Below, piece by piece: positions 7,711-15,929 of a stretch of 56,047 bases of DNA. How positions within the stretch are numbered: the stretch's first letter is position 1; each line of letters starts with the position of its first letter. Made by a program: the position numbers and the translations under genes. The stretch is from the IMG/VR virus record IMGVR_UViG_3300042888_001378, positions 1 to 56,047 of that record, one strand, 5' to 3'. This DNA is from a virus. The notes beneath the pieces were generated by a model, which worked only from the letters and a program-made list of their open reading frames with translations, was not told the origin of the DNA and made no database searches.

Positions 7711-8661
7711 TTATATTAAACTTTCTTTTATTTTTTTTGCGGTTGATAGTATATCTATCACACCTTTCTTCCCAATCCTTTGGTTTATGTCAGATATGTC
7801 ATAACCATCAGGTAATTTAACTATTAAAACTCTACCGTGTAATTTAGTAGAGTTTAATTTTTTATAGAGGTTTATCGCATCCTTATATGCGTCAGAGTCT
7901 AATAATATTATTACTTTACATTCCGCCCTCTTTACTAATTTAGTGAATAGTTCATCACTTATAACTTTACCTAACATAGGGATACTGTTGGGTACCACTA
8001 TATGATCGAAAACACCTTCAACAATGTATATATTCGAATCCCAATTAACCTTTCCCTCATTAAAAACAATTTCACTTTTAGGTATGTCAGGGTTCTTATA
8101 CTTTAGTTTGGTGTACTTATCATAACTTCTACCTAAGAAGTAGTTTATGTCACCGTGAATGTCGTATGAAGGGAATATTACCCTATTAGAGTATTCACCA
8201 GTTTTACAAAATCCTATATTATATTTTTTAATAGTGTCTAAACTAATATTCCTTTTAACTAAATAGTCCATTGCAAGTTTATAGTCCTCACTACTATCTT
8301 CTAAACTTAACGGTATAAATTCTTTAGGTAACCCTTTTAAAACAACCTTTTCTTTAACTTTCTTATCCTTTATAGATTCAGGATTAATTAATTTATATTG
8401 TTTTAAATCGTTTTTGTTTCCGTAATTTTTAATTAACTTATATAAACTACCGTGTGTATCGTTGGTTTCTGAACAAGCCCAGCATTTATATACATTATGT
8501 CCATAGTTTACCTCTAAATTACCTTTACCGTCACCTTTACTTAAACCTTTAATTTCATAAGAACAAACAGGACAGTCAAAGGACATTTGTCCCTTATCTT
8601 TGTGATGATTTTTAGGTTTCCCTAAAATACCTTCTAATATTTCAACTATTAGTTCTGACAT
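7711..8661 (-). CDS. DnaG-type DNA primase
   Basis: This 316-residue primase has a zinc-binding domain with CPVC (Cys30, Cys33) and CWAC (Cys60, Cys63). A TOPRIM catalytic domain carries the conserved glutamate in EGVFD (214-218) and LLDSDAYKDA (252-261). Its size is close to T4 gp61 (342 residues). It should prime lagging-strand synthesis with the helicase encoded at 41001-42392. The gene has its own promoter just downstream of the ruvC terminator, with eight bases between the -7 box and the ATG. Assignment is firm. Confidence 0.93.
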   Translation of the reverse strand: MSELIVEILEGILGKPKNHHKDKGQMSFDCPVCSYEIKGLSKGDGKGNLEVNYGHNVYKCWACSETNDTHGSLYKLIKNYGNKNDLKQYKLINPESIKDKKVKEKVVLKGLPKEFIPLSLEDSSEDYKLAMDYLVKRNISLDTIKKYNIGFCKTGEYSNRVIFPSYDIHGDINYFLGRSYDKYTKLKYKNPDIPKSEIVFNEGKVNWDSNIYIVEGVFDHIVVPNSIPMLGKVISDELFTKLVKRAECKVIILLDSDAYKDAINLYKKLNSTKLHGRVLIVKLPDGYDISDINQRIGKKGVIDILSTAKKIKESLI

Positions 8662-8669
8662 AACTTTTA

Positions 8670-8699
8670 CAAATATAGTAATTTTTTTAACATAAACAA
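8670..8699 (-). promoter_or_regulatory. Bacteroidetes-type promoter for primase and cREC
   Basis: TTG (8699-8697), a 19-base spacer and TATATTTG (8677-8670) are present on the minus strand. The -7 box ends eight bases before the primase ATG, so the leader would be very short. The promoter starts 10 bases after the A-run of the upstream terminator, which gives a clean operon boundary. Confidence 0.78.
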
Positions 8700-8709
8700 A
8701 AAAAAAGGC

Positions 8710-8739
8710 AAAAAAAATATCGGTTAAAGAACCGATATT
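8710..8739 (-). terminator. Rho-independent terminator after ruvC-like gene
   Basis: A 10-bp stem, AATATCGGTT / AAAG loop / AACCGATATT (8716-8739), is followed on the minus strand by an eight-base T-run (8717-8710). A second copy of ACCGATATTA, which forms one arm, lies at 8759-8768 beside the ruvC stop. The hairpin closes the long structural operon that ends with the ruvC-like gene. Confidence 0.85.
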
Positions 8740-8765
8740 AATATTTATAGGTTAATAGACCGATA

Positions 8766-9398
8766 TTATTTCCACTTACCTTCTTTTCTCATCTGTCCTA
8801 AAACACATGTATAAGCATCCGTCATATCATAATTTTCTTTAGTTAATTTTTGGTGTCTATCATACATCCACACAATTTGAGGCTCTCTTTCGTTTACTTT
8901 TTCCCAAACTACTACTTTTTTATCGATTTCCCAATCATAGTTACCGAAAAGAACTGGTTGTTTACCACTAATTTCTTTTTCACTATAATTTTCACCTTTT
9001 TTATTAGTTTTTCTTATTTGCATAAGTTCTGGATAAGCAAATTTTCTTGCATCATAAGAAGAAATAAATTCAGGTATTATGTTAAGTACTTCATAAACTG
9101 ATCTACATATCATACCGTTAAATCTAAGTAGTGTTGCAACTGTATTTACATTGTTTGACCTAACTAACGGTTCTTCGATTATAACTCTACTAATATCGAT
9201 ATCACTATACTTTTCTAAAAACTCAAATTGAAATATTTGTGCTTTTTTAATCAATAATTCAATATTGTCTTTAGGATTTGGTTTCACTTTAGGTGTGATG
9301 TGTGTCAATAATTGTAATTTACCACTCTCCCCTCCATCTTCAAAAAGTGAAATACCTATTGTTTTGGTAGACACGTCTAACCCCAATATTCTACTCAT
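8766..9398 (-). CDS. RuvC-like Holliday-junction nuclease (RNase H fold)
   Basis: This 210-residue protein has the RuvC arrangement of acidic residues: GLDVSTKTIGIS near 6-17, a second acidic strand VIIEEPLVRSN near 93-103, and a C-terminal YDMTDAYTC near 189-197. It probably resolves branched DNA before packaging, the job T4 gives to endonuclease VII. It lies 19 bases after the last tail gene and before a strong terminator, so it may be expressed with the structural genes. That timing would fit a packaging role. Fold is well supported; activity is inferred. Confidence 0.85.
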   Translation of the reverse strand: MSRILGLDVSTKTIGISLFEDGGESGKLQLLTHITPKVKPNPKDNIELLIKKAQIFQFEFLEKYSDIDISRVIIEEPLVRSNNVNTVATLLRFNGMICRSVYEVLNIIPEFISSYDARKFAYPELMQIRKTNKKGENYSEKEISGKQPVLFGNYDWEIDKKVVVWEKVNEREPQIVWMYDRHQKLTKENYDMTDAYTCVLGQMRKEGKWK

Positions 9399-9417
9399 AA
9401 AAAACTTTTTTTTTAAC

Positions 9418-10713
9418 TTATATAATTATCTGTACGTCAAATACAACAAAATCATTTTTCTTTTTAACTATTTGTCGATCTGTCTTACCGATAGCCAAAA
9501 TATTTCCCGCCACATCTGTTATTGCGATTTCACTTATCCTTACATCATCATTAACAGTTAATGTAGCATTTTGTGAGTTATAGAATTCTCCTCTAGCCGC
9601 AATACACACTATGTTTTGTACAAAATCATTTTGTATACTATCTATTGTCGTATTATATGTACTAGCACTATAATAGTAAAGTCCTAAACCATTATTAAGA
9701 ATATTTGTATTACTATTACCACTAAAATCTAAAGCGATGTTTTCTACAATATATTCGTCAGTTATTGCAAATATACCTTTATCTAAATACATTACACCCG
9801 CTATCTTATCAGAATATATTTGTGTATCGGCAACTGTTTGTACATTTATTAATTCTTTACCATTTAAACTAAATGGTTTAAATGAATCGTATCCAGTTGA
9901 CCAACTTTTATTAGAATCGTTATTTGGTTTCTGTACACTATCTGACACCAAATATGAAACGTTAATATCATTTGTAAATAATGCTTTAGGGTATGAACTA
10001 ATATCTCTGTACTGAGTATCTAATGTCGCCTTTGGTATAGTGGTTTTTGGGAATGTACTATAAATTTCATATGTCGTCATACCTGTAGGTACTCCACCAG
10101 TAGTAAATCCAGTATATACTGGTAATTTTATTTTTATACTTTTACCGTCAATTATTTCACCATACTGACTGTTATCAATTACACCCAATAATATATTATT
10201 AACACCTAAACCACTAAATGGTGTGTCTGACCAACCACCGTTTTTAGAAGTAGTACCAGTAAATACATTACTATCAACACTTCTTATTGGTAAAGATAAA
10301 CTTTTAAATAGGTTGGTGAATTTATCGGATGTATCACTTTTATCTAAAGATACATAAGTTAAATTAGTACCACTTACCGTAGTCTCACCAACGTTAAATG
10401 CATTCATACTTATAGAAGATGAGTTTGGTTCAACTTGTTTTTTAGTGTTAGGTGAAACGGTAACGTATAATTTACTATTAACAAATACATTTTCAGAAAT
10501 GTTATCATTAGTATTTAAGTTATACCCTATATCACCACTATTAGTCGGTATTAAACCAGATGTTAGTTTTTCACTAGTGTTGTAATTAGCATCAGAGTCA
10601 CCTAATGTGAAATGTGAAAAAATTTTATTATTATTCAATAATATTTTCTCTCTACCAACCTTAGTTAATCTAGCCTTTACAGTTATTGTTGATGCACTAT
10701 TTATAAATCCCAT
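9418..10713 (-). CDS. Tail/baseplate structural protein, paralogue of the next gene
   Basis: This 431-residue beta-rich, Thr/Ser/Asn-rich protein has no catalytic motif. Its first 45 residues (LTKVGREKIL then FTLGDSDANYN) and last 40 (ISEIAITDVAGNILAIGKTD) align with both ends of the 742-residue protein encoded upstream. The middle regions do not align. The shared ends suggest a common mounting module and assembly or C-terminal module around different bodies. This is expected of paired tail-tip or fibre components. The structural role is inferred from composition and from the last position in the tail operon. Confidence 0.75.
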   Translation of the reverse strand: MGFINSASTITVKARLTKVGREKILLNNNKIFSHFTLGDSDANYNTSEKLTSGLIPTNSGDIGYNLNTNDNISENVFVNSKLYVTVSPNTKKQVEPNSSSISMNAFNVGETTVSGTNLTYVSLDKSDTSDKFTNLFKSLSLPIRSVDSNVFTGTTSKNGGWSDTPFSGLGVNNILLGVIDNSQYGEIIDGKSIKIKLPVYTGFTTGGVPTGMTTYEIYSTFPKTTIPKATLDTQYRDISSYPKALFTNDINVSYLVSDSVQKPNNDSNKSWSTGYDSFKPFSLNGKELINVQTVADTQIYSDKIAGVMYLDKGIFAITDEYIVENIALDFSGNSNTNILNNGLGLYYYSASTYNTTIDSIQNDFVQNIVCIAARGEFYNSQNATLTVNDDVRISEIAITDVAGNILAIGKTDRQIVKKKNDFVVFDVQIII

Positions 10714-10725
10714 TTTATTATTTTT

Positions 10726-12954
10726 TTAAAAGTCTATTGTTAATTCTATGGATGCAGTTGTAGAGTCAGAAATTTTTATAGGTCTCGACAATTTACCAAC
10801 TAAAACCAAATTCTGATTATTATCTAATATACCTATCTCACTAACATATCTATCATTACCGAATTCAAATGTTGAATTACTAGTTGATGCGATACTCGCA
10901 CCATCAATAGTAATATTAAATAATGATTTATATATTGTTGCCGATATGTGAGTTCTTAAGTTACCATAGAATAACCTTTCATCACCTAATGTCATTTTAC
11001 CATAATAACTAGCAGAAGACATATCTAATTCACTACCTAAATTGAAAATGGTTCCACCCGTATATAAATTACCTGTTAAAATAAATCCAGTAATATTTGG
11101 GTTTTGATTCTCAAATAGTGTCGGACTTATTGTTTCACCACTGTTAACCGTAATATTTGTGGACGTAAAATCAATTACTTTCCAATTAGATGGTAAAGGT
11201 CTAGATTGTGTTGTTTTATCAACCACCTGTGCCAATACTTTAAAAGTATCTGCAAAAAATCCATATCCATCATAATTAACGTCTTCCCTTTTTCTCATAT
11301 AAGGTAATTCATTAAGATTACCTATTCTAAACTGTACGTCTTTATCCGTATTAGTTTTATTATCGATTACTGTATATCTTTGACAAGGTAATATAGGTGT
11401 AGTGACTGTGGTAGTACCAGTTGATCCAGTACCTAAATTCTCTAACCAATATGTTAAATATAGGGATTCACCAGCCTTTAAAACACCAGTACAGTTACCA
11501 CTCAAAGGTGAAACTAACTCTGCCGCTAAATCAGGTAGTGTATAATTTCTATTAGATTTGTATGACATTCCAGCAATTAACTCTTCGTTATCAATAACTA
11601 CAATTTTTAATTGTGGGAAAACTTTACCTACTGCCAACGGTAATGTAGGACTAACTGACATACCACTATATTCAATTAAATCATAATATTCAATGTCATT
11701 ATTACTAGATAATGTTTTTCTAATTGTATCCGAAGTAAATCTCATACCTAATGTAGTTCCACTACCAGTACCTAAATCATTTCTTCTATGCCACATAACA
11801 GGTATATCTAAGTTAAGTAGTTTTCCTGTCTCCTCATCAATATAGAATTGTTCTCCGTAAAAATTAGAAATACAACTATTTGTGTAGTGAAGTATTGATA
11901 TGGATTTATTATATGTATCCATATAACTCTTACTATCCATCATAGAATTTGTGTTAGTAACAGTTAATTGTCTATTATAACCTAAGTATTGTTTCGTACC
12001 AACAAATTGTTCTGAACCAAATAAATTGTTTTCATGATAATTAACTGGCGAATCTTTATATAATCCCGCAGGATTTTCTGTCCAAACATTATTCATATTC
12101 CAAACAGGAATATTATCTACACATATATCACAACTGTTCTGAAATGACAATGTTCCTGAATTCCAATATGCCGAAAGACTACTTGCCCCATAATATGTGT
12201 CCATAGGATCATCACCTCCAGGTAATGTATAATAAGTTATGATAGTTCCTGAATATGCACTAAGTGTTGGTAATGCCCTATCCACTTTAATGGTTGACCC
12301 TGCAATGTTAGTTATGTTATAAACCGTATTTATTGTTGCAGAAGTCATTGTTGATCCCGTAACATTACCCAATGTGGGGTTACTAAATCTAAAAATAATA
12401 TAATCATTTACACTTGTTGCAGTTAAAGCGGTGTCTAATGTTAAAACACCTTGTGTAAATGTAGTATAATCAGTAGTACCACTAAATTTACTTAAATTAA
12501 TAGTACCTTGTTCTAAAATAAATGTAGAATTTGTTTGTGCCACTAATCCAGTATCTACAGTAGAACCTGAGAAAAATCCTCTATCATCCGCTTCATTTGT
12601 AATAATACCTTTTATTAATTGTATATTACTTTGTTGATTAAGTGGGAAAATAAATTGATTGGCTTGATCAAGTAAAAAAGAAGAAAAGAATGGGTTATCA
12701 TCTTTAGGTCGTAAAACTTTAGAATATATATTTTTTACAATATTACCATCTGCTTCAGGAAACCAAAATTCCCCAGTCGCTGCACCTATACTTGGTACGA
12801 ACTCACTCCAACCTTTTACATAGTTATAATCAACCTCAGAATCACCAATCATATAGTTGGCAAAAGTTAATTGTCCTTTCGCTAATTGTTCCCTACCTAT
12901 ATCAGTTAATTTTACTCTTACTAAGGTAGTACTCTGTTTATTTATGTAACTCAT
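10726..12954 (-). CDS. Tail fibre/baseplate structural protein (742 aa)
   Basis: This protein is beta-rich with abundant Thr, Ser, Asn and Gly. The N-terminus (LTDIGREQLA then MIGDSEVDYN) and C-terminus (VSEIGILDNNQNLVLVGKLS) match the 431-residue neighbour, and the centre is unique. A TCG-encoded Thr/Gly-rich stretch (GTGSTGTTTVTTP) near 510 looks like a linker. It is likely an adhesin or fibre-associated protein at the distal baseplate, but no receptor-binding domain is recognisable by eye. The ATG is preceded by AAAGGAAA, one of the few Shine-Dalgarno-like sequences here. Confidence 0.75.
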   Translation of the reverse strand: MSYINKQSTTLVRVKLTDIGREQLAKGQLTFANYMIGDSEVDYNYVKGWSEFVPSIGAATGEFWFPEADGNIVKNIYSKVLRPKDDNPFFSSFLLDQANQFIFPLNQQSNIQLIKGIITNEADDRGFFSGSTVDTGLVAQTNSTFILEQGTINLSKFSGTTDYTTFTQGVLTLDTALTATSVNDYIIFRFSNPTLGNVTGSTMTSATINTVYNITNIAGSTIKVDRALPTLSAYSGTIITYYTLPGGDDPMDTYYGASSLSAYWNSGTLSFQNSCDICVDNIPVWNMNNVWTENPAGLYKDSPVNYHENNLFGSEQFVGTKQYLGYNRQLTVTNTNSMMDSKSYMDTYNKSISILHYTNSCISNFYGEQFYIDEETGKLLNLDIPVMWHRRNDLGTGSGTTLGMRFTSDTIRKTLSSNNDIEYYDLIEYSGMSVSPTLPLAVGKVFPQLKIVVIDNEELIAGMSYKSNRNYTLPDLAAELVSPLSGNCTGVLKAGESLYLTYWLENLGTGSTGTTTVTTPILPCQRYTVIDNKTNTDKDVQFRIGNLNELPYMRKREDVNYDGYGFFADTFKVLAQVVDKTTQSRPLPSNWKVIDFTSTNITVNSGETISPTLFENQNPNITGFILTGNLYTGGTIFNLGSELDMSSASYYGKMTLGDERLFYGNLRTHISATIYKSLFNITIDGASIASTSNSTFEFGNDRYVSEIGILDNNQNLVLVGKLSRPIKISDSTTASIELTIDF

Positions 12955-12999
12955 TTTCCTTTTTTATTTATTTAATAAATATATTGAATGTTATTATTT

Positions 13000-15906
13000 T
13001 TAATATGCATCACCACTATTATATTGTATTACTATCTCACTAACATCACTATATGCATAACTATATATTACTTCACCCATAATAGGTGTGTAAAACTTTT
13101 CGTTTTTTATTCTATATATAAATTTATCACCAGCCAAAGCATTTGTCAATGTTACTAAAATTTTATATGTTTTTTCACCAATAACATAATCTGTTACTCC
13201 ACTATATAGTATGTTTTGGAAATAAATGTCTGATGGATCAGTAAACTCTAAAGTAAATTTACCATTTACACTTAAAGGTGCAGAATTTATTGACCAATTT
13301 ATATCTGGTGTATTTGTTGGCACTAATCCATTTATACCTGAATTCGGTACATAAAATCCCTCAATTATGTCACCAACATTTAATGTTTCTTCTAATATAA
13401 TTCTTCTATCGTTAGATGTTGATAAATAATATTCAATATCTTTAGATAGGATAGAACCATTTATTGATAATACAATATCACTTGCAGGTGATGAAAGTAA
13501 ATAAAATTCATATTTATTATGTGTTGTATTATAAAATACCCTATCATTTGTAGTTTCAGTACCAGTCGCACCACTAGTTATCGGTGTTGTAATATTATAT
13601 ACATCTCCATATAAATTATTTGATGTTCCGTTATCTACATACGCATATGTAAGAACTTGTCTATCCAATGGTGTAAATAATAATTGTATATATGGTGTAG
13701 ATGCAGTTGTATTTGCACTATACTCTATTCCCTTTGCCAAAACTGAACCATTATAACTAACTATTGGATCAGATAACCCATTAACTACATATTGCGTTGT
13801 CCCTGTGTTAGTAAATACCGTTTGTACTACTAAACTATCTATACTAGGAGGTGCGGGTGCAGTTGAGTTATTGAATAATGGTTTTTCTGCCTCAAACATA
13901 CTGATAAAATACCAATCAGTTTCTGGATAATATATACCATATAACGTACCCCTTTTGTAGGTATCTAAAGTATTTTTTCTAAGTTGTTGTTGTTTTGCTA
14001 AAAATGTATTAACGTCATAAGTCCAATATGATTTAATAAGAAACTCACCTTCACCTAAATTTACCGTTGGTAAATAAACAGTATTTCCAGTATTTCCTGT
14101 TAAATTTTCATAACCAATACTAAAATTATATAGTGCTGAATTACTAAATCCACTATTGATTTGATCATACTTATAAACCTCACCATAATATGATAGTTTT
14201 TTAGGTTCCACCACATTATTAACATTATTCACTAAGACATTAAATAGGTATCCTAATCTACCACTATTGATAAGATATACAAACCTATCTGGTGATAATG
14301 TTTTGTTTGTAATAACATTAGGTAATCCCCAATAAGAGGTAGTTCCCGTTACACCTGATGTGGTTAAATTAAACCCATTTTTTTCAAAATTACATAATAC
14401 ACCTAAACCATTAGGTCGGTGAATCATATGTAAGAATCCAACTCCGTAATCCGCAACATATATTTTTTCATCAGGACCCATCTGTAATGCACCTAAACTA
14501 CTACCACTTAATGAAGCAATTTCTATAACATTTTCAGTCATTTCAGTTGCTGAAGTATATGATAAATTAAACTGATAAATTTCTTCACCAGCACCTTCTG
14601 AAACATAGAATTTTGATGAATCTGAAGAAAACTCTATTCCGTAAGGTCCTACATTAAAAGTAAAACCTGTAATCGTAATAAGGTTACTTAAGGTACCTGC
14701 AGATGATTCAAAATCAAATATATCGATAATATCTTCATCGTATATTAAAGAAACTAATTTAGTACCATCAGGAGATGTTTTCATATAACCTCTTGCAGTA
14801 TTATGTGTACTACCAATACTTGTTATCACAGGACCACTTAAACCAGTCTGAGAAACTAAAAATGAATAATAATTAGTATCACCACTAGTATGTGCTAACA
14901 CCCAATAGTCTTCTCCATTACTATGTGAACAAGATGTAACTTTTTCTGTTATAGGGGTATTAATAATTTTATTATTTTTTACCTCTACTTCACCATTACC
15001 ATTTTGTAAATCCATATTAACTACTGAATACTCAAATCCATTTGGTGATCCATTGTAATCAGTTGTAAATACATAGTACTTATTTGAATTAGGTTTGGGT
15101 ACTATAATTGACGATTGTGTCGATGTACCAGAACTAGATAATCCTGTTCCGTTAACCATAATAGTATTACCACTAGTATAAATTGTTTCTCCATTAGTAT
15201 AGAACAATAGTTTACCCTCTACGTTTGATATAGATGAAACTCCCTCCTGTGAAATTACTGATCCAGTTATTGAAACTGGTGTTCCACCAGATTGTATTGG
15301 ATTAAATGAAATACCTGCGTTACTACCAAAGAACCAATTATAATTTAATCTATCATATGTATAACCAGTATATGTGACAGGACCACAAAGTGTGTCTGCA
15401 GTAGTTGTTGGTATTTTCCTAGTACCACTTATACTAACTTGTGGGAAATCAAAACTATCAAAATCAGTTCTCTCTATGTGTGAATACTGATACCTATTAC
15501 TAACTGGCTCCCACCCAAAATTTTTACTTTCATTTCTACTGGAAAGTAATTTATATTTTTTACCGCCATCAATATATAATAATTCATTATTAGGTTCTAC
15601 CTTAATAGACATATTACTATCACTACTATTACCCGATAAAGAAAATATAATAAATTTTTCTGTTAATAAATTAGAAAAAATTGTGTTACCGTAATTTTGT
15701 GGATTACTTAAAACATATAAATTTTTTGCATTAGATAAATCAGTTGGTAAAAATAATGCGGTTTCTGTTTCTATGAAAGTAGATAAAGATGAGGCATTAT
15801 AATGTACGTCAGTAGATATATTCACATTTACAGGTGATTCTATTTCACTTATCACATTTGCCGAAATAGACACTGGATTTTCTATTTTACCTCTTATACT
15901 AGCCAT
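13000..15906 (-). CDS. Tail protein carrying a Bacteroidetes surface-type beta-propeller
   Basis: This protein has 968 residues. About 1-185 is an N-terminal region of unknown type. About 190-535 closely follows the repeated beta-sheet module found at the start of many Bacteroidetes secreted, gliding- or T9SS-associated proteins. In order it shows NWFFGSNAGISF, EGKLLFYTNGETIY, NGTGL...STQSSIIVPKP, YYVFTTD, YSVVNMDLQNGNGEV, TEKVTSCSHSNGEDYWVLAH, GYMKTSPDGTKL and GALQMGPDEKIYVAD. About 560-968 is built from beta-sandwich-like repeats (VSYNGSVLAKGIEYS; VLSINGSILSKDIEYY). It sits between the giant tail protein and two fibre-like proteins, so it is probably surface exposed on the tail. A host-derived adhesion module is my inference; the similarity is recognised from memory and not searched. 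Confidence 0.8.
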   Translation of the reverse strand: MASIRGKIENPVSISANVISEIESPVNVNISTDVHYNASSLSTFIETETALFLPTDLSNAKNLYVLSNPQNYGNTIFSNLLTEKFIIFSLSGNSSDSNMSIKVEPNNELLYIDGGKKYKLLSSRNESKNFGWEPVSNRYQYSHIERTDFDSFDFPQVSISGTRKIPTTTADTLCGPVTYTGYTYDRLNYNWFFGSNAGISFNPIQSGGTPVSITGSVISQEGVSSISNVEGKLLFYTNGETIYTSGNTIMVNGTGLSSSGTSTQSSIIVPKPNSNKYYVFTTDYNGSPNGFEYSVVNMDLQNGNGEVEVKNNKIINTPITEKVTSCSHSNGEDYWVLAHTSGDTNYYSFLVSQTGLSGPVITSIGSTHNTARGYMKTSPDGTKLVSLIYDEDIIDIFDFESSAGTLSNLITITGFTFNVGPYGIEFSSDSSKFYVSEGAGEEIYQFNLSYTSATEMTENVIEIASLSGSSLGALQMGPDEKIYVADYGVGFLHMIHRPNGLGVLCNFEKNGFNLTTSGVTGTTSYWGLPNVITNKTLSPDRFVYLINSGRLGYLFNVLVNNVNNVVEPKKLSYYGEVYKYDQINSGFSNSALYNFSIGYENLTGNTGNTVYLPTVNLGEGEFLIKSYWTYDVNTFLAKQQQLRKNTLDTYKRGTLYGIYYPETDWYFISMFEAEKPLFNNSTAPAPPSIDSLVVQTVFTNTGTTQYVVNGLSDPIVSYNGSVLAKGIEYSANTTASTPYIQLLFTPLDRQVLTYAYVDNGTSNNLYGDVYNITTPITSGATGTETTNDRVFYNTTHNKYEFYLLSSPASDIVLSINGSILSKDIEYYLSTSNDRRIILEETLNVGDIIEGFYVPNSGINGLVPTNTPDINWSINSAPLSVNGKFTLEFTDPSDIYFQNILYSGVTDYVIGEKTYKILVTLTNALAGDKFIYRIKNEKFYTPIMGEVIYSYAYSDVSEIVIQYNSGDAY

Positions 15907-15929
15907 TTACCTATAAATACTATTTAATT

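Noticed and set aside
15911-15919. TATAAATA on the plus strand as a T4-type late promoter
   Set aside because: It points away from the adjacent minus-strand gene and there is no plus-strand gene nearby, so it cannot be a late promoter for the tail genes in the T4 sense.
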